This document shows, in pieces, positions 45,463 through 55,502 of a stretch of DNA of 64,000 bases. Origin of the DNA: PRO6 sp035565775 (GTDB taxonomy: Bacteria > Pseudomonadota > Alphaproteobacteria > Rhizobiales > Xanthobacteraceae). Every line of letters begins with the position of its first letter. The stretch's first letter is position 1. Where the stretch lies: contig DATMRW010000028.1 in assembly GCA_035565775.1 (NCBI GenBank), positions 1 to 64,000 of the forward strand. The letters are read 5' to 3'. The translations under genes were made by a program, and so were the position numbers. The notes beneath the pieces are model-generated. The model saw nothing but the letters and a program-made list of their open reading frames with translations. It was not told where the DNA came from and did not search any database.

Positions 45463-46806
45463 TCAGTCGCGCAGGGCGCGCACGGTCAGGAACGGGATCA
45501 TCCCGAGCCAGACGCTGATCAGCGCGAAGGCGATCAGCCAGTCATAGCTTTGGGTGATGTCATGGATCAGGCCGCCGCTCCATGAGCCGATCGCCGCGCC
45601 GAGGCCGCTGCCGATCGAGATGCTGCCGAAGATCGTGCCGACCCGCTTGCCGCGATAGATGGTCATCGCAGCGGCCGTGATCAGCGGCCCGCGCGAGCCG
45701 ATGGTGCTGCCGAAAAATACCAGGAAGCCGACCAACAGCCACAGGCTCGGATAGTATTGGAGCAGCCACAGCATCACGAGGCCGAGGGTGGTCATCGTAT
45801 AGCTGAGCAGAATGGCGCGGCGGCGGCCGATGATCGAGTCGAGCCAGCTGATCGTCAGCATTCCGATCACCAGCGCAACGCCGCTGAAGCCCCACGCGGA
45901 CGCCGCCTGCAACGGCGGAAAGCCGGATTCGACGAGATAGGCGACGACCTGCACCGAGATCGCGTAGACGCCGACGGCGGTGAAGAAGAATGTCGAGAAC
46001 AGTGCCCAGAAGGCATGATGCCGGATGGCGCGGCCGAGCGACCAGTGATCGCCGGCGTGCGTAGCGGGGGCGATCGTTGCATGCGCGGTGCCGACGGTCC
46101 AGCGCCGCCATGGCAGCAGCATGAGCGGGGCGATCAGGATGAGGCTGGCTGCGCCCAGGATGTGATAGGCGCCGCGCCAGTCGAAATTATCGATCAGGAG
46201 CTGGGTGAGGGGCAGCATCGTCAGGACGCCCGCGCCGGTTGCTGAATAGACCACCGCCATTGCGGTCGGCAGCCGTTTGCCGAACCAGCGGCCGAGCAGC
46301 AGCGAATGGCCGACGGTGCCGAGGCTGGCAAAGCCGAAGCCGGCGGCGATGCCGATGCAAAGCTGGAATTGCCAGAGCTCGCTGGCGAAGGCCGATACCG
46401 AGAAGCCGAAGCCGATCAGGAAAAGGCCGAGGGCATAGACCGCCAGCGGGCCGGAGCGGTCGAACAGGCGGCCGACCAACGGCGAGGCCAATCCGCTGCA
46501 GAATGCCGAGAGCGCATAGATCGAGACGACGGCAGCGCGGTCCCAGTGGAAGGTCTGGGAGATCGGCAGCAGGAAGACCGTAAAGCTTTCGAAGGCGCCG
46601 CGACCGATCAGGGCGAGCGCGAAGCAAAAGCCGAGAATGGTGATCGCGGTGGCGCCGGGGGGCGCGTTTCCCCCGCTCGACAATCGCGCCGCGGAGCCGG
46701 CCTTGACCGGCCTGTCCGGCGGCGCCGAACCCGGGCCGGAACTCGGCGCGGGTTCACAATGCTCTTGCACGCCGGCCATCCCTTGCTCGCTCTCCACGAT
46801 GCGCAC
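45463..46806 (-). CDS. Major facilitator superfamily transporter
   Basis: The 447-residue protein has about 12 hydrophobic segments after a 50-residue polar N-terminus. Typical MFS features include GLASPLVGRLFDRSGPLAVY between helices 2 and 3 and GRRRAILLSYTMTTLGL in the second half. The overall pattern (GFGFASLGTVGHSLLLGRWF) recalls OxlT/monocarboxylate-type MFS. The substrate is unknown. Start is either GTG 46806 or ATG 46779; neither ribosome site is decisive. It lies downstream of tyrS on the same strand. Confidence 0.85.
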   Translation of the reverse strand: MRIVESEQGMAGVQEHCEPAPSSGPGSAPPDRPVKAGSAARLSSGGNAPPGATAITILGFCFALALIGRGAFESFTVFLLPISQTFHWDRAAVVSIYALSAFCSGLASPLVGRLFDRSGPLAVYALGLFLIGFGFSVSAFASELWQFQLCIGIAAGFGFASLGTVGHSLLLGRWFGKRLPTAMAVVYSATGAGVLTMLPLTQLLIDNFDWRGAYHILGAASLILIAPLMLLPWRRWTVGTAHATIAPATHAGDHWSLGRAIRHHAFWALFSTFFFTAVGVYAISVQVVAYLVESGFPPLQAASAWGFSGVALVIGMLTISWLDSIIGRRRAILLSYTMTTLGLVMLWLLQYYPSLWLLVGFLVFFGSTIGSRGPLITAAAMTIYRGKRVGTIFGSISIGSGLGAAIGSWSGGLIHDITQSYDWLIAFALISVWLGMIPFLTVRALRD

Positions 46807-46887
46807 CGCCTCTCTAAAACTGGCGGCAATCCTGAGTTCACAGGATCAGAATCGGAAGATGCGAGCTAGGGGTTTGTGGCGTTGGTC

Positions 46888-48141
46888 CTATGCAGGCTTG
46901 ATCAGGACGTGGCGCTTCTTGCCGAGCGACAGCTTGATCACGCCTTCGGACGACAGGTCCGCCGTGGTGATCATGGCCTTCTCGTCGGCGACGGTCACGT
47001 CGTTCACGCGCAGGCCGCCGCCCTTGATCTGACGGCGGGCTTCGCCATTGGAGGCAACGAGACCGGCGGTGACGAACAGCGCCGGCACACCGATGCCGCC
47101 TGCGAGTTCGGCCTTCGCGACTTCGACCGTGGGAAGGTTTTGCGCGATGGCGCCTTCCTCAAAAGTCTTGCGCGCGGTCTCCTCGGCCTGCAGCGCAGCC
47201 TCGCGGCCGTGCATCAGGGCGGTGGCTTCCGTCGCCAGAATCTTCTTGGCCTCGTTGATCTCCGCGCCCTCCAGCGCCGCCAGCCGAGCGATCTCGTCGA
47301 GCGGCAGGAAGGTGAACAGCTTCAGGAAGCGACCGACGTCGCCGTCCTCGGTGTTGCGCCAGAACTGCCAGTAGTCATAGACCGGCAGCATGTCGGAGTT
47401 GAGCCACACCGCGCCTGCCGCGGTCTTGCCCATCTTCGCGCCGGACGCGGTGGTCAGCAGCGGGCAGGTCAGCGCATAGAGCTGATGGGTGCCCATGCGG
47501 CGGCCGAGATCAATGCCGGTGACGATGTTGCCCCACTGGTCGGAGCCGCCCATCTGCAGGTTGCAGCCGTAGCGGCGGGCGAGTTCAACGTAGTCGTAGG
47601 ACTGCAGGATCATGTAGTTGAATTCGATGAACGACAGCTCCTGCTCGCGCTCGAGCCGCATCCGCACCGAGTCCATCGTCAACATGCGGTTGATCGAGAA
47701 ATGGCGGCCGATGTCGCGCAGCATCTCGATGTAGTTGAGCTTGGTCAGCCACTCCGCATTGTCCGTCATGATCGCGTCGGTCTTGCCGTCGCCGAACTTC
47801 AGGAATTTTGCGAAGGTGGTCTTGATGGTGTTCTTGTTCTCGTCGATCTGCTCATAGGTGAGCATCTTGCGAGTCTCGTCGCGGCCGGACGGATCGCCGA
47901 CGCGCGTGGTGCCGCCGCCCATCAGGGTCACCGGCTTGTTGCCGGAGCGCTGCAGCCAGCTCAGCATCATGATCGAGAGAAGATGACCGACATGCAGCGA
48001 CGGCGCCGTGCAGTCGTAGCCGATATACGCTCGCACCTCGGACTTCGCCGCGAGGGCATCGAGGCCCTCGGCGTCAGAAATCTGGTGGATGAAGCCGCGG
48101 CTGTGCAGCACGTTCAAAAAGTCTGATTTGTAGCTGGTCAT
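46888..48141 (-). CDS. tyrS: Tyrosyl-tRNA synthetase
   Basis: The 417-residue class I enzyme charges tRNA-Tyr. The HIGH-like motif is in SLHVGHLLSIMML, the tyrosine-binding segment in YIGYDCTAP, and the KMSKS-like loop is KMGKTAAGAVWL, a known variant. QMGGSDQWGNIVTGIDLGRR is intact. The C-terminal S4 RNA-binding domain ends with KLSLGKKRHVLIKPA. Length is normal. It is divergent from anmK. Confidence 0.97.
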   Translation of the reverse strand: MTSYKSDFLNVLHSRGFIHQISDAEGLDALAAKSEVRAYIGYDCTAPSLHVGHLLSIMMLSWLQRSGNKPVTLMGGGTTRVGDPSGRDETRKMLTYEQIDENKNTIKTTFAKFLKFGDGKTDAIMTDNAEWLTKLNYIEMLRDIGRHFSINRMLTMDSVRMRLEREQELSFIEFNYMILQSYDYVELARRYGCNLQMGGSDQWGNIVTGIDLGRRMGTHQLYALTCPLLTTASGAKMGKTAAGAVWLNSDMLPVYDYWQFWRNTEDGDVGRFLKLFTFLPLDEIARLAALEGAEINEAKKILATEATALMHGREAALQAEETARKTFEEGAIAQNLPTVEVAKAELAGGIGVPALFVTAGLVASNGEARRQIKGGGLRVNDVTVADEKAMITTADLSSEGVIKLSLGKKRHVLIKPA

Positions 48142-48274
48142 GTCGATCTACAGGTTCCGGCCGATTGTTATTGCGGCCGTGCGAAAGGTTAAGTGTTTGG
48201 ATTATAAGATGTCCGCGAGGGATACAAGACAACCCAGACCTGCACCACCCGCAGGCGGGCGCAGGACAGGGCGC

Positions 48275-49372
48275 ATGAAGGCTATCGGCTTGATGAGCGG
48301 CACGTCACTCGACGGAGTGGATGTTGCAATGATCGACAGCGATGGCGAAAGCGTGGCCGCCTTCGGTCCAACCGGATACCGCGCATATTTGCCGCATGAG
48401 CGCGATGTGCTGCGCCAGGCGCTCGCCGAGGCAACGGCGCTCGCCGACCGTCACGCGCGGCCGGGCGTCATCGCGGACGCCGAGCGGGTGGTGACGCAGG
48501 CCCATGCGGAGGCGGTCGCCAGTTTTCTGCGCGAGCATGGGTTGAGCGCGAGGGACATCGACGTTGTCGGCTTCCACGGCCAGACCGTGCTGCACCGGCC
48601 CGAGCGGCGGCTGACGGTGCAGATCGGCGACGGCGAGGCGCTGGCGCGGGGCATCGGCATTCCGGTGGTGTATGACCTGCGCGCCGATGATATTGCCGCC
48701 GGCGGGCAGGGCGCGCCGCTGGTTCCGGTCTTCCATCGCGCGCTGGTGCACTCGGTCGATCTGCCGGGGCCAGTCGCGGTGCTTAATATCGGCGGCGTCT
48801 CCAACATCACTTATGTCGATAGCGCAAGCGATCTCATTGCCTGCGACACCGGCCCCGGCAATGCGCTGCTCGACGACTTTATGCTCGCGGCGACGGACCG
48901 CCCGTTCGACGACGGCGGCAAGCTTGCCGCCGAAGGCGCGGCTGACTTCGGCTGGATTGAGGGCGTGCTTGACCATCCGTTCTTTGGGCAGCGGCCGCCA
49001 AAATCGCTCGACCGCAACGACTTTGCCAAACTCGTCTTGCCAAAGCTGTCCGCCGCCGATGGCGCGGCGACACTGACGGCGCTGACCGCCAACGCGATCG
49101 CCGCCGTCGTGCCGCACCTGCCTGTGCCTCCGGCGAGTTGGGTGGTCGCGGGCGGCGGCGCGCGCAATGCAACGATGGTGCGCTGGCTCGCAGCAAAGCT
49201 CGCGCCCGCGCGCGTCGTGATCGCGGATGAACTAGGCTGGTCCGCGGATGCCATCGAGGCGCAGGCCTTCGCCTTCCTCGCGGTCCGCTCGAAAATGGGG
49301 CTGCCGCTGACCTATCCGGGCACGACGGGCGCGCCCGCGCCAATGACCGGCGGCCGGCTCGCCGCTTGTTGA
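48275..49372 (+). CDS. anmK: Anhydro-N-acetylmuramic acid kinase
   Basis: The 365-residue enzyme phosphorylates and opens 1,6-anhydro-MurNAc during peptidoglycan recycling. I start at ATG 48275 (MKAIGLMSGTSLDGVDVAMI), with AGGACAGGG upstream. Family motifs include GFHGQTVLHRPERRLTVQIG, LNIGGVSNITYV, CDTGPGNALLDD and WVVAGGGARNATMVRWLAAK. The frame is open 45 codons upstream but this overlaps the tyrS start region and is unlikely. It shares a divergent promoter region with tyrS. Confidence 0.96.
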   Translation: MKAIGLMSGTSLDGVDVAMIDSDGESVAAFGPTGYRAYLPHERDVLRQALAEATALADRHARPGVIADAERVVTQAHAEAVASFLREHGLSARDIDVVGFHGQTVLHRPERRLTVQIGDGEALARGIGIPVVYDLRADDIAAGGQGAPLVPVFHRALVHSVDLPGPVAVLNIGGVSNITYVDSASDLIACDTGPGNALLDDFMLAATDRPFDDGGKLAAEGAADFGWIEGVLDHPFFGQRPPKSLDRNDFAKLVLPKLSAADGAATLTALTANAIAAVVPHLPVPPASWVVAGGGARNATMVRWLAAKLAPARVVIADELGWSADAIEAQAFAFLAVRSKMGLPLTYPGTTGAPAPMTGGRLAAC

Positions 49373-49430
49373 TGCACCTGCATGCAACTTGACGATTCAT
49401 ACAGTCGCATCTATGAAGATGCATCTGCAT
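49372..49430 (+). promoter_or_regulatory. Promoter flanked by two ATGCA-N2-TGCAT palindromes
   Basis: A sigma70-like promoter, TTGACG (49389-49394) - 17 bases - TATGAA (49412-49417), is bracketed by two 12-bp palindromes, ATGCACCTGCAT (49372-49383) and ATGCATCTGCAT (49419-49430), 47 bp apart start to start. The layout suggests two operators for one dimeric repressor controlling the small Cys-tailed gene that follows. The regulator is unknown. Confidence 0.55.
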
Positions 49431-49446
49431 GAATGAGGAAGGTCCG

Positions 49447-49581
49447 ATGCCCGCCGAAACCGTCGCGCTGTTGTTCTATTTTCTACGCAACGCGCAAAGC
49501 ATCATCGACATCATTCGTCTGCGTGTCTGCGAGTGGCTTGCCAGTGGCAACGATACGCACCCTTGTTGCGGCTGTTGCTGA
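49447..49581 (+). CDS. 44-residue small protein with C-terminal CCGCC tail
   Basis: An ATG at 49447 sits four bases after GAGGAAGG, an excellent ribosome site, and opens MPAETVALLFYFLRNAQSII. An amphipathic or hydrophobic first half is followed by a Cys and Trp, and the protein ends THPCCGCC. A promoter with flanking palindromes lies upstream and a strong terminator follows 37 bases after the stop, so the unit is self-contained. The Cys cluster and nearby His suggest metal binding or a metal/sulfur-responsive leader peptide. No family was recognised. Confidence 0.6.
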   Translation: MPAETVALLFYFLRNAQSIIDIIRLRVCEWLASGNDTHPCCGCC

Positions 49582-49617
49582 TCCGAGCTTGCGCACGAAG
49601 GCGCGCTGAAAAAGAAC

Positions 49618-49656
49618 TGGCCCGGCCGCGATTTTGCGCGCCGGGCCATTTTCTTT
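49618..49656 (+). terminator. Terminator of the small Cys-tailed gene
   Basis: TGGCCCGG (49618-49625) pairs with CCGGGCCA (49641-49648), extended by an inner CGCG/CGCG with one bulged C, and is followed by TTTTCTTT. It may also serve the convergent hydrolase gene. Confidence 0.85.
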
Positions 49657-49700
49657 CGGTATCAATCGGCTGCTTCATCCAATTGAAGCAAGTTGTTGCC

Positions 49701-50348
49701 TCAGCGCACGTTCGCGAGGCGCATGTCGAGATAGCTGGTCACCGTCTCCATCAGCGGCTCGAGCTTGCCGTCGAAGAAGTGATTGGCGCCGGGGATGACC
49801 TGCTGTTCGATGACGATGCCCTTTTGCGTCTTCAGCTTCTCGACCAGCGTATTGGTGTCCTTCGCCGGGGCGACGAGATCCTTGTCGCCATGGACGATCA
49901 GGCCCGACGACGGGCAGGGCGCAAGGAAGGAGAAGTCGTAAAGGTTGGCCGGCGGCGCAATGGAGATGAAGCCTTCGACCTCGGGGCGGCGCATCAGAAG
50001 CTGCATGCCGATCCAGGCGCCGAACGAGAAGCCGGCGACCCAGCAGGCGCGCGCCTCGGGATTGATCGTCTGCGCCCAGTCGAGTGCCGAAGCGGCATCG
50101 GACAGTTCGCCGACGCCGTGATCGAACGAGCCCTGGCTGCGGCCGACGCCGCGGAAATTGAAGCGCAGCACCGAAAAACCGCGCGCAACGAATGCGTAAT
50201 AGACCTGATAGACGATCTGGTGGTTCATCGTGCCGTGGAATTGCGGGTGCGGATGCAGCACCATCGCAATCGGAGCGTTTTTCTGCTTCGCCGGATGGTA
50301 GCGGCCTTCGAGGCGGCCAGCCGGGCCGGTGAAAATAACTTCAGGCAT
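49701..50348 (-). CDS. Alpha/beta hydrolase
   Basis: The 215-residue protein starts MPEVIFTGPAGRLEGRYHPA. It has the oxyanion/HG-region LHPHPQFHGTMNHQIVYQVY, a nucleophile elbow GFSFGAWIG with Ser, an Asp in LIVHGDKDLVAP, and a His in GANHFFDGKLEPL. This is the small dienelactone-hydrolase-like group common in alphaproteobacteria. Substrate is unknown. It is convergent with the small Cys-tailed gene. Confidence 0.88.
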   Translation of the reverse strand: MPEVIFTGPAGRLEGRYHPAKQKNAPIAMVLHPHPQFHGTMNHQIVYQVYYAFVARGFSVLRFNFRGVGRSQGSFDHGVGELSDAASALDWAQTINPEARACWVAGFSFGAWIGMQLLMRRPEVEGFISIAPPANLYDFSFLAPCPSSGLIVHGDKDLVAPAKDTNTLVEKLKTQKGIVIEQQVIPGANHFFDGKLEPLMETVTSYLDMRLANVR

Positions 50349-50627
50349 TCGAGATCCTCAGGCGTCGGCCCGCGCGCGGCGTGCCCGCAAGCGTCAGGCC
50401 GATCAGGCGTCGCAAGGCAAAGGCATGCGGCGCCGGTGAAACCTCGACGGTTCTAGCATGAGGCAAGGGGCAAAAAGCAAGCATATTGAACACTATTGGC
50501 CGCCCAGGTGGTATTGTCGCGCGGGCCGACGCGCCGAAAACGGCGGGGTTCCCGTCCGGTCACCATCCGGGATCCGTGCTATGGAGTCCGCCATAGCGCC
50601 AATGCGCGCAACAGCAAGAGGCAATCC

Positions 50628-51794
50628 GTGATCAGCAAATCAGATCGCGCCTATCTCGATTGGAACGCGACAACGCCGCTGCGCCCTGAGGCGCGCAGCG
50701 CGATGATGGCCGCGTTCGACGTGATCGGGAATCCGTCGTCGGTCCACGCGGGCGGCCGCGAGGCGCGTGGCGTCATCGAGGGTGCGCGGACGATCGTTGC
50801 CGCGGCGACCGGCGCCGAAGCTCGCAATGTCGTATTCACCGCCGGAGGAACCGAGGCCAACGCCATCGCCCTGTCGCCCGGTCTGCGTCATGGGCCGGAG
50901 CGGCCGGTCGAGCACCTCGTCGTTTCGGCGATCGAGCACTCCTCTGTGCTCGAAGGCGGGCGGTTTGCACCTGCTGCGATTTCGATCGCTCCGGTGACAT
51001 CGGAAGGTGTGGTGGATCTGGTGGCATTGCGCGATCTGCTCGCCGCGCTGCCGCCGTCGCTGGTGTCGGTGATGCTCGCCAACAACGAGACCGGCGCAAT
51101 CCAGCCGATCGCCAAGGTCGCCGAACTGGTGCGCGAATTCGGCGGCGTTTTGCATGTCGACGCGGTGCAGGCGTTCGGGAAAATCCCTCTTAATATCAAA
51201 GAGTTGCACTGCGATCTTCTCACTATTTCCGCACACAAGCTCGGTGGCCCGAAGGGCGTCGGCGCGCTGGTGCTGGGTGACAAGATCGAGGGCGTCGAAG
51301 CGCTGGTGAAGGGCGGTGGCCAGGAGCGCGGCCGCCGCGCCGGAACCGAGAATGTGATCGGGATCGCCGGCTTCGGCGCAGCGGCCGAGGCCGCCATGCG
51401 GGACCTCGCCAACTTCGCAGCAAGGACCGTTGATTTGCGTAACCGGCTGGAATCAGGTCTGAAGGAGGTGCCCGGTGTTGTGGTGTTCTCCGAAACGTTG
51501 CCGCGCCTGCCAAACACGACGATGTTTGCGGCCCCGGGGTTAAGGGCGGAAACCGCTGTCATTGCCTTCGATCTCGAGGGCGTCGCAGTGTCGTCAGGTT
51601 CGGCCTGTTCCTCCGGCAAGGTGAAGGCTTCCCGCGTGCTGACCGCGATGGGGGCGCCGGAAGAGCTGGCACGGGCGGGCGTCCGTCTCAGCCTGGGCTG
51701 GGAAACCGAGGCGAAACATATCGATTTGTGCCTGAAGGCCTTTAAAAAGCTGGCAAAATCACTATCTAGGTCAGACGATAGGGCTTTAGGCTGA
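50628..51794 (+). CDS. Cysteine desulfurase (IscS/NifS type)
   Basis: The 388-residue PLP enzyme starts at GTG 50628 after AGAGG. It removes sulfur from cysteine for Fe-S assembly. The PLP Lys is in ISAHKLGGPKGVGALVLG, and the persulfide Cys lies in VSSGSACSSGKVKASRVL, the class I (IscS-like) loop. ANNETGAIQPI is the usual internal motif. It lies 116 bases before sufB and is separate in type from SufS in the same cluster. Related genomes often carry this extra desulfurase before sufB. Confidence 0.92.
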   Translation: MISKSDRAYLDWNATTPLRPEARSAMMAAFDVIGNPSSVHAGGREARGVIEGARTIVAAATGAEARNVVFTAGGTEANAIALSPGLRHGPERPVEHLVVSAIEHSSVLEGGRFAPAAISIAPVTSEGVVDLVALRDLLAALPPSLVSVMLANNETGAIQPIAKVAELVREFGGVLHVDAVQAFGKIPLNIKELHCDLLTISAHKLGGPKGVGALVLGDKIEGVEALVKGGGQERGRRAGTENVIGIAGFGAAAEAAMRDLANFAARTVDLRNRLESGLKEVPGVVVFSETLPRLPNTTMFAAPGLRAETAVIAFDLEGVAVSSGSACSSGKVKASRVLTAMGAPEELARAGVRLSLGWETEAKHIDLCLKAFKKLAKSLSRSDDRALG

Positions 51795-51810
51795 CAGATC
51801 TGACGGGCGG

Positions 51811-51827
51811 TCTTGAACCGTTCTAAA
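51811..51827 (+). promoter_or_regulatory. ICE-like (Irr) site upstream of sufB
   Basis: TCTTGAA-CCG-TTCTAAA matches the iron-control element TTTAGAA-N3-TTCTAAA recognised by Irr in Bradyrhizobium relatives: seven of seven in the right half, five of seven in the left. It lies about 85 bases before sufB; a CATAAT -10-like hexamer at 51846-51851 places the site over the -35 region. Confidence 0.5.
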
Positions 51828-51910
51828 AATGCGTGCTTTTCAGGGCATAATGCCTTAAGGTTTGCGTCGTTGATCCACCGCGGTCCTTGAAACCGCGAGC
51901 GGAGGTTTAA

Positions 51911-53388
<1,478 letters not shown>

Positions 53389-53392
<4 letters not shown>

Positions 53393-54147
53393 GCCCGTTG
53401 CTCGAAGTCAGAGATCTTAAGGTTCGCGTCGAAGAGCGTGAGATTCTTCACGGGCTGTCGCTCACGGTCAATGCGGGTGAGGTTCATGCCATCATGGGCC
53501 CGAACGGCTCGGGCAAGTCCACCCTCAGCCATGTCATCGCCGGCAAGCCGGACTATGAAGTGACCGCCGGCGAAATTCTGTTCAAGGGCGAGGACCTGCT
53601 CGCGATGGAGCCGGACGAGCGCGCCGCCAAGGGCGTGTTCCTCGCGTTTCAGTATCCGGTCGAGATTCCGGGCGTCGCCACGATGACGTTTTTGCGCACA
53701 GCGCTCAACGCGCAGCGCAAGGCGCGCGGCGAGGAAGAGATGTCGACGCCTGACTTCCTCAAGAAAGTTCGCGAGGTCTCGGCCCGCCTGAACATTCCGC
53801 AGGACATGCTCAAGCGCGGCGTCAACGTCGGCTTCTCCGGCGGCGAGAAGAAGCGCAACGAGGTGCTTCAGATGGCGCTGTTCGAGCCGAGCCTCTGCGT
53901 CCTCGACGAGATGGACTCCGGCCTCGACATCGACGCGCTGCGGATCGCCGCTGACGGCGTCAACCAGCTTCGCGATCAGGGCCGCGCCATGGTGGTGATC
54001 ACGCACTATCAGCGGCTCCTCAATTACATCGTGCCGGATTTCGTTCACGTCATGTCGCGCGGACGCATCGTGACGAGCGGCGGCAAGGAACTGGCGCTGG
54101 AGCTGGAAGAGACCGGATACGCGCAGTACGAAGAAGCCGCGGCCTGA
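53389..54147 (+). CDS. sufC: Fe-S assembly ATPase SufC
   Basis: The 252-residue ABC-type ATPase drives conformational change in SufBD. Walker A is GPNGSGKST, the signature VGFSGGEKKRNEVLQM is the SufC-specific variant, Walker B is LCVLDEMDSGLDIDA, and the H-loop is VITHYQRLLNYI. It starts by ATGA overlap with sufB. Length is normal. Confidence 0.98.
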
Positions 54148-55500
54148 ATGACGGCTTTGGCCCAGACGGGTGCAGATATGAATGTTGCAGTAGCTAGAAG
54201 TGACCTTGGCGATGTCGCTGGCGCCTTAGCGGGCGTAAGCGCGCGTCTGCCGGGTGACGGCAAGGTCAAGGACATCCGCAAGCATGCCTTTGATGCCTTT
54301 GAAACCGCCGGCATTCCTCACCGGCGGATCGAAGACTGGAAGTACACCGATCTTCGCACGCTGATGCCAAGCGTCGCGCCGCTCGCGGACGCGCCTGATC
54401 AGGCGGCGATCGGCCGCGCGGAAGCGGCGATCGCGGCGCGCGCCGTTGACGGTTTCCGCAAGCTGGTTCTGGTCGACGGCGCGTTCGTGCCGCAGCTTTC
54501 CGATCTCGGCAAGCTGGAGGCCGGCCTGACCATCCGCGCCCTGCGCGATGTTCTGGACGATGCCGGCGCGCCGCACGACACGTTGCTGGACACCAGCGCG
54601 ATGTCGAATGCGATGAGCGACCTCAACACCGCCCTGATGACGGATGGCGTGGTCATCGACGTCGCGGCGAATGCCGAACTGACCGAAGGCCTCCACATCT
54701 TGCATGTGGCGACCGGCGCGGGTGCCGCGGCGATTGTCACGCGCTCGCAGCTTCGTCTCGGCCGCCATGCCAAGGCGATGCTGGTCGAAAGCTTTTATGC
54801 CGCCGAAGGCGCGGGCGCCTATCAGAACCACGACGCCGTGATGCTGACGGTCGGCGAGGGCGCGCAGCTCGAGCACATCCGCTTCATGGATGACGGCCGC
54901 GAGGCGGTGAACATCACCTCCGGTTACGTTACGCTCGGCCGCAACGCCCGCCTCAACACCTTCAACCTGACCACCGGCGCCTCGGTCAGCCGCTACCAGC
55001 TCGCGATCACTTTTGCGGACCAGGGCGGTGAGCTGACGACCAACGGCGTCAATCTGCTGAAGGGACGCCAGCACGGCGACACGACCTTCACGGTCGATCA
55101 TGCCGTGCCCCATTGCACCAGCCGCGAAACGTTCCGCGCTGTGCTGGACGGGCAGTCCCGCTCGGTGTTCCAGGGCTGCATCGTGGTGCGCCCGGATGCC
55201 CAGAAGACCGACGGCAAGATGATGTCGCGGACGATTTTGCTGTCCGACGAGGCGGTGGTCGACAACAAGCCGGAGCTCGAGATCTTCGCCGACGACGTGA
55301 CCTGCGGTCACGGCGCCACCATCGGCGCGCTCGACGAAGCGTTGCTGTTCTATCTTCGCGCGCGCGGGTTGCCGGAGAAGGAAGCGCAGGCGGTTCTCAT
55401 TCAGGCCTTTGTCGGCGAGATGATCGAGACGATTGCCGACGAACGTCTGCGCGATATCGCAATCGCCGAAACCGAGCGCTGGCTCGCGGCGCGGGGTTGA
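54148..55500 (+). CDS. sufD: Fe-S cluster assembly protein SufD
   Basis: The 450-residue SufB paralogue completes the SufBC2D scaffold. It starts at the ATG directly after the sufC stop; ATG 54178 is also possible. Typical segments are GIPHRRIEDWKYTDLRTLMP, GRHAKAMLVESFYAAEGAGA, KGRQHGDTTFTVDHAVPHCT, and GATIGALDEALLFYLRARGL with the C-terminal helical end. sufS starts three bases after its stop. Confidence 0.97.
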   Translation: MTALAQTGADMNVAVARSDLGDVAGALAGVSARLPGDGKVKDIRKHAFDAFETAGIPHRRIEDWKYTDLRTLMPSVAPLADAPDQAAIGRAEAAIAARAVDGFRKLVLVDGAFVPQLSDLGKLEAGLTIRALRDVLDDAGAPHDTLLDTSAMSNAMSDLNTALMTDGVVIDVAANAELTEGLHILHVATGAGAAAIVTRSQLRLGRHAKAMLVESFYAAEGAGAYQNHDAVMLTVGEGAQLEHIRFMDDGREAVNITSGYVTLGRNARLNTFNLTTGASVSRYQLAITFADQGGELTTNGVNLLKGRQHGDTTFTVDHAVPHCTSRETFRAVLDGQSRSVFQGCIVVRPDAQKTDGKMMSRTILLSDEAVVDNKPELEIFADDVTCGHGATIGALDEALLFYLRARGLPEKEAQAVLIQAFVGEMIETIADERLRDIAIAETERWLAARG

Positions 55501-55502
55501 CC

